Assembly (NCBI GenBank): GCA_037355855.1
Contig: CM074764.1
Location: 1,426,001 to 1,490,000 of the forward strand
DNA length: 64,000 nucleotides
DNA from: Pseudo-nitzschia pungens
Lineage: Eukaryota > Bacillariophyta > Bacillariophyceae > Bacillariales > Bacillariaceae
Reading direction: 5' to 3'
In this document: one piece after another, positions 51,055 to 61,153 of the stretch
How the letters are laid out: every line of letters begins with the position of its first letter
Numbering within the stretch: position 1 is the stretch's first letter
Made by a program: the position numbers and the translations under genes
Notes under the pieces: model-generated
Seen by the model: the letters and a program-made list of their open reading frames with translations, nothing else
What the model was told of the DNA's origin: nothing
Database searches by the model: none

Positions 51055-52295
51055 ACCCGAGATGGATACTCATTGACAACTGTTCCAGTGTTAATGTGTT
51101 TTATAACAAGAGATTCCTACAAAACATCAGAAAAGCCGACAAGGCATTACACCTATACACGAACGCGGGCAAGGCAATCATTACGATGATAGGGGATCTA
51201 CCAGGCTTTGGCGAGGTATATTATTACCCCAAAGGGATCGCCAATATCCTATCGTTCCATATTGTCACCAACATGCCCGGGTACACAGTTGAGTATAACA
51301 ATGCCATTGAGGATGCATTCAACGTAACGAACAAAAATGGCGAGAAGAGAAAGTTTGTGCCTTCCCAAAAAGGATTGTACTACTGGGACAGCAGCACAGC
51401 CATCGCTAAACAGGCAGCCGAATCATTCGCCGCAGTAGACATCGAAGCCATCGCAGTGGATACAGTACAAGGGAACAAGGCCAAATATTCAAAGCGAGAC
51501 AACGAGCGAGCAAACAAGGTTCGACTACTACAGAATATCACTAACTGGAGTGATGCAGATATGATGCGAATCACCAAATATGGGTCACTACTTAATAACC
51601 CATTCAATCCGCGGGACATCACTATCACCAGGGCCATCCTGGGACCAAGTATATCCGGTCTACAGGGTAAAACAATCCGACAGAAACGGAAGGAGGTTGA
51701 GGGACATCTTGTACCGGTCCCACGCCAAGTCATGGATCACTATCAGGATATCACCCTATCGTTGGACATCATGCATGTTAACACGATACCATTCCTTGTG
51801 ACAATATCCAAGCACATCCACTACGGGAAAGCCACACCCCTACAAAAGATGACAGAGGAGATCATGTACTCGGTGTTGACCGGCCTTGATAAGTTCTATA
51901 AGAAGCGAGGATTCAAGATTGGATTAATACTGGCGGATAAACAGTTTGAATGCCTTGATAATGAGGTTGCCGAGCTTGAGATACTCATGAATATTGCAGC
52001 CCAAGATGAACACGTACCTGAAGTGGAACGATACATTCGAGTAATAAAGGAGCGAGCCCGGAGCGCCTTAAGTAATACACCTTTCGGCAGGATCCCCAGC
52101 AGAATGGTCATCGGATTGATCGCTGGAGTCTTGTTCTATATGAATGGAACCCCATGGGAGAAGGGAGTATCTAAGATCCTGTCACCAATGACCATAGTCA
52201 CAGGGAGAAAATTGGACTACAGGTTACACTGCAGAGTGCCATTTGGGGCATACGCGCAGGTCCGGAGGGGGACAGATAACACTATGCGGGAGTGA
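51027..52295 (+). CDS. pol: Pol of copia element, first part (protease, integrase)
   Basis: Frame opens at 51027, in -1 relation to gag, and ends at the in-frame TGA 52293-52295. Protease: WILIDNCSSVNVF, an unusual active site (DNCSS for DSGA). Integrase core: TLSLDIMHVNTIPFLV, IGLILADKQFE and VERYIRVIKERARS supply the D, D and E positions. The GAG-pre-integrase zinc part is degenerate. The last part reads PFGAYAQVRRGTDNTMRE, where copia pol normally runs on into the RT region. The TGA is either a mutation or a readthrough site. Confidence 0.85.
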   Translation, partial: RSNQCKHRLNPRWILIDNCSSVNVFYNKRFLQNIRKADKALHLYTNAGKAIITMIGDLPGFGEVYYYPKGIANILSFHIVTNMPGYTVEYNNAIEDAFNVTNKNGEKRKFVPSQKGLYYWDSSTAIAKQAAESFAAVDIEAIAVDTVQGNKAKYSKRDNERANKVRLLQNITNWSDADMMRITKYGSLLNNPFNPRDITITRAILGPSISGLQGKTIRQKRKEVEGHLVPVPRQVMDHYQDITLSLDIMHVNTIPFLVTISKHIHYGKATPLQKMTEEIMYSVLTGLDKFYKKRGFKIGLILADKQFECLDNEVAELEILMNIAAQDEHVPEVERYIRVIKERARSALSNTPFGRIPSRMVIGLIAGVLFYMNGTPWEKGVSKILSPMTIVTGRKLDYRLHCRVPFGAYAQVRRGTDNTMRE

Positions 52296-54701
52296 ACGTT
52301 CGGGGCAATTGCAATGGGACCAATGAATAACATGCAAGGTGGTATGACATTCATGAGCCTATTAACTGGAAGGAAGGTAGAACGGGACAAATCTGACTTC
52401 ACCATCCTGCCAATGCCAGATGAAGTAATTGTCCAAGTAGAGACAATGGCTAAACAGAGCCCCAACGGGCTTATTTTTGGGGATGACACCTCGAACGCTA
52501 CCCAACCGGATGATGTGGAATTAACAACAGATAACCACGAAACAGAAATGGAGAATGATGAATCGACTACAAGCGATGCTGATATCGACCAGGACAGTGT
52601 CAACGACGACGTCGAAAGCACAGGAGTGGCAGAGACCAGCGAGGAGATAAACTCCGAAAATACAGGAGTGGACCAACATGAGAATGATGAATTAGATGAA
52701 CAGGCCATAATTGACAATCAGGATGAGGAGATTGAATTCATGGCACAATCGGACGACGAAAACGAAGTAAATACCGATGACGAAGAACAAGAGGAATCCG
52801 AGATAACTGACGACGACAGCGTCAAGGAATTACGCAGGTCGGAGCGAACAACAAGCCGACCTGTCTACCGTGGATTCGAAGATGCCTTTGTGCATGTGCA
52901 AGTCCTTCAATCAGGAATCGAACAATGCAATTACAATCGGGCAATGTGTTTCCTTCACCAAGCTTCAGAAAGATGTCACGATAAAGTGAGTCACCATTTA
53001 ATGACGCAGTATGGACTGAAGGCCGGTCTTAAGAAATTCGGAAAGGAGGGACAAGAAGCAACCACCAAAGAAATGAAACAGATGTTGTCAAGAGAGGTTT
53101 TCGAAGAAATAGAGTATTCCACCCTGACTAATAAAGACAAGCAGTTAGCATTGCCAATCCTCCTCTTTCTCACTCAGAAGAGAGATGGATCCATAAAGGG
53201 TCGAGCATGCGCTGATGGGAGGAAACAACGGATATGGATGCAAAAGGAAGACACGAAATCACCAACGGTCTCAACCGAAGGACTGTTCTATCTATTGATG
53301 TTAGATGCGTACGAAGGACGCGAGGTGGCCACACTGGATTTACCGGGACATTTCTTACAGACGCCAATGGAGGGACGCCTCATATTGAGAGTGGATGGAG
53401 AGTTGGCAACAGCCTTAGTTGATCTGGACAAGGGACGGTGGGAAAAACATCTTCAGATTGTCCGAGGACGTCCGGTGATATTTGTCAAATGCAGTAAAGC
53501 GATTTATGGGACTCTGAATGCAGCGTTGCTCTCCTATAAGAAGCTGATAGGGCACCTATCCGAATGGGGGTTTGAAATGAACCCGTATGACCATTGCGTC
53601 TGGAACAAAGACATTGACAACAAACAAATGACTGTGGCATTTCATGTCGACGATATGAAGATAAGCCACGTCAATCCAAAGGAAGTAACCGGAATGATTG
53701 AAAGACTCCGGGGAATCTATGGAAAAACAGATCCAATGACAGTCACCCGTGGAAAGATCCATGAGTACCTGGGAATGACAATTGACTTCACAACACCAAA
53801 GGAGGTGAAGATAACAATGTATGATTACGTGCAGAAGATGATCAATGACCTCGCCGTCGATATGATCGGAACAAGGATGACAGCAGCCCCCGATTATTTA
53901 TTCCATACATCGGATGGAACTGATGATACCAAGAAATTAGACGCTGATGCAAGGGATTACTTCCATACCATGACAGCGAGAGCGCTATATTTAGGGAAGA
54001 GAGCTCGACCCGATTTGCAAACAGCGGTGGCTTTCCTGTGTACACGGGTGCGCGAACCGGATGAACATGATTACAAGAAGCTGGGACATTTGATGAAATA
54101 TTTGCAGGAGACAAGACATATGCCATTAATTCTGCGATACAACGGGAAAGAGATCTCCCTATACATTGATGGTGCTCATGCGGTACATGGGGACATGCGC
54201 GGGCACGTAGGAGTTATGGCAACCGGAGGGAGAGGAACATTATATGCATCCTCCACGAAGACCAAACTGAATACAGTGAGCTCAACTGAGACAGAGATCG
54301 TGTCGGTTGGTGAAAAGCTACCAAAACACATATGGTTTCGGTACTTCCGTATAGCCCAAGGAGGGAACAGCGGAGAAGACATTTTATATCAGGATAACGA
54401 GGCAGCAATATTGCTCGAGAAGAATGGCAGGATGTCATGTGGTAAAGGATCCAAGCATATTAACATCCGATATTTCTTTATCACTGACAAAATCAACCGG
54501 AAAGAGATCAAGGTACAATATTGCCCCACCAAGGAGATGATCGCAGATTACTTCACCAAGCCTCTACAGGGAGGGTTGTTCCGGAAGTTCCGGAACCTCA
54601 TTCTGGGTGTAAGGGATGAAGATATCAAGCAATACAAACAAGAATATCAACAGGCAATCGATAAGTTTGGATTAAACGTAAGAACTGACGATCAGAGTTA
54701 A
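52296..54701 (+). CDS. pol: Pol of copia element, second part (RT, RNase H)
   Basis: Same frame as the integrase part, directly after its TGA; first ATG 52314 gives 795 aa. It begins GAIAMGPMNNMQGGMTFMSL, the normal copia continuation, followed by LPMPDEVI and a long acidic linker. RT: RDGSIKGRACADGRKQR, VATLDLPGHFLQTPM, SKAIYGTLNAALLSYKKL and VAFHVDDMKIS (HVDD in place of YVDD). RNase H: LYIDGAHAVHGDMRG, SSTETEIVSVGEK, LYQDNEAAILLEKN, KHINIRYFFITD and MIADYFTKPLQG. All characteristic copia motifs remain. Confidence 0.92.
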   Translation, partial: TFGAIAMGPMNNMQGGMTFMSLLTGRKVERDKSDFTILPMPDEVIVQVETMAKQSPNGLIFGDDTSNATQPDDVELTTDNHETEMENDESTTSDADIDQDSVNDDVESTGVAETSEEINSENTGVDQHENDELDEQAIIDNQDEEIEFMAQSDDENEVNTDDEEQEESEITDDDSVKELRRSERTTSRPVYRGFEDAFVHVQVLQSGIEQCNYNRAMCFLHQASERCHDKVSHHLMTQYGLKAGLKKFGKEGQEATTKEMKQMLSREVFEEIEYSTLTNKDKQLALPILLFLTQKRDGSIKGRACADGRKQRIWMQKEDTKSPTVSTEGLFYLLMLDAYEGREVATLDLPGHFLQTPMEGRLILRVDGELATALVDLDKGRWEKHLQIVRGRPVIFVKCSKAIYGTLNAALLSYKKLIGHLSEWGFEMNPYDHCVWNKDIDNKQMTVAFHVDDMKISHVNPKEVTGMIERLRGIYGKTDPMTVTRGKIHEYLGMTIDFTTPKEVKITMYDYVQKMINDLAVDMIGTRMTAAPDYLFHTSDGTDDTKKLDADARDYFHTMTARALYLGKRARPDLQTAVAFLCTRVREPDEHDYKKLGHLMKYLQETRHMPLILRYNGKEISLYIDGAHAVHGDMRGHVGVMATGGRGTLYASSTKTKLNTVSSTETEIVSVGEKLPKHIWFRYFRIAQGGNSGEDILYQDNEAAILLEKNGRMSCGKGSKHINIRYFFITDKINRKEIKVQYCPTKEMIADYFTKPLQGGLFRKFRNLILGVRDEDIKQYKQEYQQAIDKFGLNVRTDDQS

Positions 54702-54714
54702 ATCCACAGGAGTG

Positions 54715-54932
54715 TGTTGGAAAAATATTAAGGATAAGGTGAAAATGAACGTTGAGAAATCAGAACAACAAGAAATGACGTTTATGAAGAAGCATCACAA
54801 TCGAGGAAATTTATGGACAATTATGATCAAAATGGCATGTGAGCCATTCATTCACTTTTTATTTTAATACGATTAGTACATTGAGTTTTATGTTACACCG
54901 ATTGTAGGCTTGTTTACGTGAAATTTACAAGA
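54715..54932 (+). repeat. 3' LTR of copia element
   Basis: 218 bp, one mismatch seen to the 5' LTR, followed by GTAAT. Confidence 0.9.
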
Positions 54933-54937
54933 GTAAT
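54933..54937 (+). repeat. Target-site duplication GTAAT, right copy (copia)
   Basis: Second GTAAT, directly after the 3' LTR. Confidence 0.88.
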
Positions 54938-55410
54938 CTCAAATCTTAGCATGACCACCCCGCGCGACAAGAAAAGTAAGATTACCGTACGTAATCTTAC
55001 GTGCTACTTCGTACTTCGTACGCAGTAACTACCAATCGATGTTGTAATTGGTTTGGTTTTCTTTTTCGTATCGGCGCGTACCGTACCGGCATGAGCCATA
55101 AGAAAAAAATACGTAGTAATAATTAATACCGCACGTGTAACAGGTGCTATTATGCGACCTTTTTTTGTTTCGAATTCCATGGGGTAACCTTACAAAAAAT
55201 ACCACCAGTAGCAAGTTTGTCACCGAGACAAATCTTCCACCAGAAGACGTCCTAAATCAAAGACTTAGTAAATCTTTGATTAGTCCATGTGTTATTAGTT
55301 CCAGCAGCCTCTGGAATTGGCAATTTCAGAGACTTTTGTTGCTAGTAATAGTGAGTCCCAACTGTACTACCCATCTGTGGTACGGCTAATATTGTTGTTC
55401 CAGTTTATTG
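54938..55410. other. Intergenic, TACG-rich
   Basis: No supported gene. GTAACCTTAC is at 55184-55193, plus the related GTAAGATTACCGTACGTAATCTTAC inverted pair near 54976-55000. Confidence 0.45.
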
Positions 55411-55618
55411 TCATCCCTGCAGAGATAGCGGTACTAGATACATCTGATAATACTAACCTGGTTGGTTACAAATGGAGCAGCCTCAAAAGTAACAGTGCCA
55501 TTGTTGTGGACCTTGACCACTTGGTTTGGTCCCTTCTGTGGGAAAGAGAGATTAGGTATAGTAATGCCCTCCCTTTCTAGGGTGATGTACTAGTAGTCCC
55601 CTTCTTTATATGCTACAG
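55411..55618 (-). pseudogene. Relic of a Ty3/gypsy integrase C-terminal domain
   Basis: Minus-strand translation gives VAYKEGDY, a stop, then TLEREGITIPNLSFPQKGP, VVKVHNNGTVTFEAAPFV and TNQVSIIRC. This matches the end of the outer gypsy integrase (YKEGDYVTLERKGI; KLSFPRQGPYKVLKAHNNGT; TAPFVTDRVNIRRV). No other element parts are evident around it, and it has an internal stop, so it is an old fragment of a related element inserted in the opposite direction. Confidence 0.78.
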
Positions 55619-55629
55619 TTTTCCTGGAG

Positions 55630-55985
55630 TGTAGGGATGCAAATAGATGATTATCCTGGTCCTTCAAGAGTGAAGGGAATCAAATACATGATTATCCTCG
55701 TCTCTTGATAATGCAAAGAAACAACAACACAATGATACGAGGATTTCAGCAGGAGTGCAAGGAAACAACAACAAAATGATCCCAAATGGTTGTGAATGCA
55801 GAGAAACAACAACACAATGATCCCTGTCTTCCATGAATACAGAGAAACAAATTTACACTGCTCCCTGTCTTTTGTGAGCAACTACAGGGAACCAAAATAC
55901 ACAATGATTGGTCTTTTTTGAATGCAAGGAAACAACTACATGATGATCCCCATCTTTTGTCAGTGTAGGGAATTAAAAAAATAGT
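55630..55985. repeat. Degenerate minisatellite, unit about 45 bp
   Basis: About eight diverged units recognisable by GATGATCCC(T/C)GTCTT, TGAATGCA(G)G and GAAACAACAACACAAT in fixed order, spaced about 40-46 bp. The frames it opens are not genes. Confidence 0.65.
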
Positions 55986-58194
55986 ACTTCACACAACCAT
56001 TTTAATTTCTTTCAATTCTTCCCACTGTTTCCTCTTTCATCCATAGCTATTCTGTCTAGTATCCCTTCAATCCCCTCAATGTCTATGATCTGTTGATCTT
56101 GTTCTGTTGGACATGCTGTGCAGCTTTGGCGATTAGACCAATTGAAAGAGACATTTTCCTTGCAGGAGACTAAGGGGATTGTTTTGTTGCAGATGATGGG
56201 TATTGGTGTTAGTAGGCTTTTGGTTGATTTTGTATATGTTGTTTTTCTGTGTGTTCTTTATTGGACTCAAACTCATGTGCTGTTTTTTTTTGTTGCGCAT
56301 TGTTCTGGGTGCTTTCTTTTCTTGCAATCAATTAAGAGTCTGGGCCCAGTCATGTATACATATGGTTGAATTCATTTTTTTTCAAATTACTGTAAAGTGC
56401 TAATGCTCAACTGTAATAGTACTGGGTTGTCTAGTAGATACTATTTGTGCACTCGGGATCAATATTCAACCAATTCAAATGGTACTTTTTACATGAAGCT
56501 CTCTTTCTGTAACTCGTGGAGTTGCCCTAATATTATGATATAGACCAGTGCTGATATTGTTTAATCTTTCATTGGGACTCAAAGTCAGCTTATACTGCCC
56601 TAGAAATGTGATGGACTGGTGGAAGTTTCATATTAGGCCAACTTCTGTAAAGATATTCGTCCGTCGACAATAGGGAGAACAGCAACAACAGTACAGTGCG
56701 GAGTGCCAGCAGTTGGTTAGACTACAGAAGATACTGTTCAAGCACTATTGCATATACCATGAGCACACTAGTTACCACTCTAGAGGTACATTAGAGATGT
56801 CAAGTATCGATGCCGGGCATGATGTGTTCTTTTAGAGGTTTAAACTGAGAGTATTCCAAATAGTGAGAGCTCGGATGGAGCTCCGAATAAGTGTATCGCT
56901 GATTCGTATGTCGGTAAAGGGTCAGGGCACGTAGGTCCAGTACTTAATTCAACGTACTGACCATACCTTTTACTGACACCCTGTATTTGAATCAATGCGC
57001 TCGCTAGCTAACTCGCTCGCTCGTGAACTAACTGCAGGGGCTGGGTATCTGGTTATAATACCAATCATACACAATGACCATATATCTTCATACTTCATGA
57101 GTTAGAGAAAGAGAGTTCAATGCAAAAAGGACCATTATTTGAATTGGTTGCGAACTGAGTCATTTTGACACTCGCAAGTGCCAAAAAAGACACTATTTTT
57201 CGGAACAGTGGTCTTATTTTTGCACTTCTTAGTACGTTCCGGTAAGCCTTAACCGTACGTGTGCTTCCCATGTGTACAACAGTCTAGCTAAAGTAATTAA
57301 TTACATGGGAGGTGGGACAGAAGTTAGGAATATTGTACAAATAATAATAATAATAATAATCAAAGAACGATAATTGTTGTCAGGAAGAGTTTTTTGTTTT
57401 CAAATCAATCGGAATTCACAACCCTGAGAGGCAATATTATTTTACAAGTGGTTCAGAATCGAAGAATAAAATTTAATTTAATTAATGATCACCCAAATTA
57501 GTTTTCAAAGAACTCTCATCCAGTATAGTGCAATAATGAAAATATCTTTCTCAGTGGGGCTAGGTTGCTAGAAAATCCCATCTGTGCAAACAAATCATTT
57601 CATTATTTACGTTCTACTAAGAATAAATTGGTTGTTCCTCAAAACCAGATCAGATTGTTTTGAATTTATCTACTCATATCGCTCTAAAATACTTATATGA
57701 CTTCGTCGATGATGTCATCCACTTTCCTTTTTCACATAACGGTCGTGGGCCTAATCCATGTTGAATGTCTTTGTCTTTCACGGAAGAAACAAAAAATTGT
57801 ACTGTCACAGAACGGAGGGTACGGGTCAAGTAGCTCAAAAAATGAATAAAAATTTAGGTCGCGCCCATACGGTACCCGCCAACCAATCTTCCTTCAACAG
57901 GAGAAGAATATCGTCGTATCTAAAGCAGGTCACTGGAAAAATGAGCTACTGCACTCGAAGCGAATTTTTGGAGAGAGGAACAAGCCGGAGGAGAAGTTAA
58001 AAAATCAGTTAAGTGGGACGAAAGCGAGAACTCGTTGTTTCGGTTGGTGCCAAATAGTAAGATCTTGCACGTATTGTGTTCAATGGAGATCTTGCACGTT
58101 TTGTGTTCAATGGAGTGATGATCCGTTGTTCATACTAGTAGTATTGCCATTCCTAAAGATCATATTATTTCATCAAACGACTACAAGAAGTACG
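55986..58194. other. Long gene-poor stretch
   Basis: About 2.2 kb without a supported gene. It holds an (ATA)n run at 57341-57360. The composition (TG/CT-rich, CAG-poor around 56000-56700) differs from other gaps, so part may be decayed transposon, but I cannot identify it. Confidence 0.4.
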
Positions 58195-60466
58195 ATGAAT
58201 CCAAAACATTTTGTCCAAGATGAGGGGATGCCGTTTTGCCACAATGTTCAAGACTTGTACCGCATCGAGAGGGGAAAGCAGGAGTATCATCGCCAATACC
58301 AGTATGAACAGCAGATCCGCTATCAGTATCACGATCACCATCAGTACCAACAGCACAACCAGCCACTGATGGTCCATGGTGCAACTTCCATTCCATATGC
58401 GCATTCTAGGCAACCATCACCAGTCATTGACAACAACAGCACGGATAGCAATCGTTATTCTCCGCCATACGGCACAAGAGACTCGCGTCATCTTGCAACA
58501 GCACCACCAACCGACTGCCAGCCCAACGGCAACCAAGCGCAGGCCATCTATCATCAACTGGATCCAAAGTCCAACTTGGTTCCAGTCGCAAAGGAACAGG
58601 AACAGCTGTATGCTTCGCGGCGCTATTCGCAGTCCCGGGAACGGATTACGCCGCCATTACAAGCTCAACCTGGCCACAGAGACGGAAAGGGAAGATTGCA
58701 GCCTAAGGAACGCCAAGACACAAATTCACCGCTCGATGTGTCCCGTGATTCAAGCGAAACTTTCCACCAGCAACCAGTTTTCTGTGGGAAAGCGTCTGCT
58801 CCTATGACTGAAGACAAACGAAATACCCCACACAATGGTGATGGTTTGTTGAATACAGAAAAAGATATGGTGAATTCGACCTCTGGTTCTTCTCTGGTTT
58901 CAATACTGGGAGATGAGATACAAGCTCTTTCTGCAAAGCACCTAGGTGACAATTGTCTTCAATTGCTCTTCACATCCAATGGTCCTATGAAGAGTTGTGT
59001 TCAAGACGTAAGGTCCGAACAGGCAAGCAACGACATGATGATGGACGACCTTTTTCATTCCGAACTCGGATTGAGTCGGGACAATAACGAGAGAGTTCAT
59101 TCTTTTTCCGACTCGGATGCGGCGAAGCAGTGCAAGCATCAGCCGCAATCTAGCTCTATCAATGACGTATCAGGAACGGTAAGAGACCGATTGGCATTAT
59201 GACCGACTTCAGGTTTAGTTTGCAATGAAATTTCCAACTCAGTCTCACTCCATTGATTGTGTTCTCATGTGTGTTCATTGGATTACAATCCAGTATCCAT
59301 TGTCGCTAGCACAACTTATTGTCCCTGAAGAACAAGCAGTGCCAAAAGAACCAGTAGATTATCAAGATTTTGTTCTTCAAAGTTCGCACCAAACCCCCGA
59401 GCTTCGCGAGACGTGTTCCGATACAAGCAAGCGCAAACAAGCAAAGGCTATGGCGAAAGGATGCAAGAGAAAGAGTTCACAGATACGCCCAAAACTAAGA
59501 CAGAGACGAAAAACGTCTGTCGGACGAAAATCCAAGTTTCCATCTCTGGGAGGGGAACCACCCATCGAGCAACAGATCTCGACCTTGCCGGTAATACTGT
59601 TGTCTCCCTCTCTTTTGGCAAACGTTGTGACCAACGATCGGAAGTCCTGTGAGAGAGACTCCAACCCTTTGACCACTACAATCTTGGATCAATGCATCGA
59701 AATCGCCAATCGAAAGCAAGAACGAACGGAAGATGACAACGATCGCAGCGACTGCGCTATGTCCCCTATGGAAGTATTTCGCCTGATTTTACGGGGTCTG
59801 GGCCACGATGAAAACTATTCGATTGAATTGGAAGCAACAGAATACGACGTTGTTCCCTCACCCATGCAATTGGCATCCTTTGGCAGATCGTTGGTATGGG
59901 CCGTACAATCATCGAATGTTGCCCTCCTTCGAGAACTCCTCAACTGCGGTTTGTCGCCGAATCCGTGCAACCAGTTTCGAGATAGTGTTCTGGGCGATCT
60001 GGTATGCAAGCAGGGGAATGTCTCGATCTACAACTGTCTGGTGAACGAATTCCACGCCGATTTGCAGGTCATGGACGGATTTGGTCGGACACTCCTTCAC
60101 CACTGCTGCTGGGCACACGAACTGTGCGAACCCATCGTAGAAGACATTTTGAAGCGTGATCCAGTCCAGATATTTTTGAAGGACAAGCAGGGAAAGACTC
60201 CACTGGATTATGTCCGGACCGAGAACAGGGGAGCCTGGAATAGATTTCTCAACGAGGTGGCCGAGAAGTTTTGGCCGAAGGGCAGTTTTCTTCCTCAGCA
60301 TCCTGTTGCTTATGGAATTCGGAAACAATCCGAGCGAGACTACCAAGATTCTTCCAGTCCACTGTCTCTGGTCTTGGCTGCAAGCGTAGCGTCGGGAAGT
60401 ATCCACCCGGAAGAAGTAATGAAAATGAGCGAAGAAGACCGCAAGCGGTATGGGAAGAAGAAGTAA
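58195..60466 (+). CDS. Ankyrin-repeat protein with long disordered N-terminus
   Basis: Two exons: 58195-59178 and 59294-60466, 115-nt GTAAGA...TCCAG intron, phase 0; 718 aa. The first about 330 residues are His/Gln/Tyr/Ser-rich (HHQYQQHNQPL) and probably disordered. A basic stretch (KRKQAKAMAKGCKRKSSQIR; RQRRKTSVGRKSK) could be a nuclear signal. The C-terminal part has ankyrin repeats: GRSLVWAVQSSNVALLRELL, CGLSPNPCNQFRDSVLGDLV, GRTLLHHCCWAHELCEPIVE and DKQGKTPLDYVRTENRGAW. From memory this block recurs in many diatom proteins, but I cannot name a function. Ends in KRYGKKK. Start ATG 58195 chosen over an upstream in-frame TTG. Confidence 0.85.
59179..59293 (+). other. Intron of the ankyrin-repeat gene
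   Basis: 115 nt, GTAAGAGACC...ACAATCCAG, phase 0. It joins DVSGT to YPLSLAQLIVPEEQ; both neighbouring stops (59200 region) are removed. Confidence 0.8.
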
Positions 60467-61153
60467 ACAGCGACGTAATGCCACGGTTCGACATAAAAGC
60501 AAGAAACAAATGCCAACATTATCTAGGATCCTTGTCAAAACAATCAGCTCGAAGATAACCATTGAGTAGACAGATCAGCTTGTAAGATATTCATAGTTGC
60601 TACCCTTACTTCTTTGTCTCGATATCCGAACCGTGAACCGGTGCGACTCGCTTCAGGGCCCACTATTTTGCGATTCTCCGATCTGGATGCTCTTAAAAAA
60701 GTCTAATAGCGCACGAATGCTCTACGGAATAGCCAAGCCCTCGACGCGTTCGTTTCTTTGCTCCCCGATGCGAAAGAACTCTACCCTCGCATTGGTATGT
60801 TGCATCCGAATAACTTCTGAGTGTGATGGAACATCAAAAATGTGTTTTCGAGAATCGATACGAATCTAGTTTGAGTAGAGAGTGACTGTAATGTGTTTAT
60901 GTGAGTCTATTATTAACAGTTGTAGCATAATATGTTGTCCGATGGTGTGATGTATGAAATGATATAGAATGGAATCATCCATTCAATAGCGATCAATCCT
61001 TGTCCAAATTCTCCTTGATGAATTTGAATTCAACCGAATCGAATCGGATCAGATTGAATTCATCGAGAAACTCCAGTAATAGGATTGTTGTTGTTTTGCA
61101 TTATTTTGACCTAGCGCGGTTTTTGTTATGGTCATTACAGTATGCTACAATCG
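60467..61153. other. Intergenic, convergent gene ends
   Basis: No supported gene. GAATTCAACCGAATCGAATCG-like short repeats near 61020-61060 only. Confidence 0.4.

Larger units (their letters stand above)
49401..54932 (+). mobile_element. Ty1/copia LTR retrotransposon (diatom CoDi-like)
   Basis: 5532 bp with 218-bp LTRs (one mismatch seen) and TSD GTAAT. Gene order gag, protease, integrase, RT, RNase H, that is integrase before RT, which defines Ty1/copia. Gag and pol overlap in a -1 relation; pol is interrupted by one in-frame TGA between integrase and RT. The protease motif D-N-C-S-S and the loosely conserved integrase resemble diatom copia (CoDi) families as I remember them; a search is needed to place it. 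Confidence 0.92.

Noticed and set aside
35101..52295. TGA reassigned to an amino acid in this organism
   Set aside because: Several host genes (the Man1-like, exostosin and DENN genes) end at TGA, so TGA is a normal stop here.
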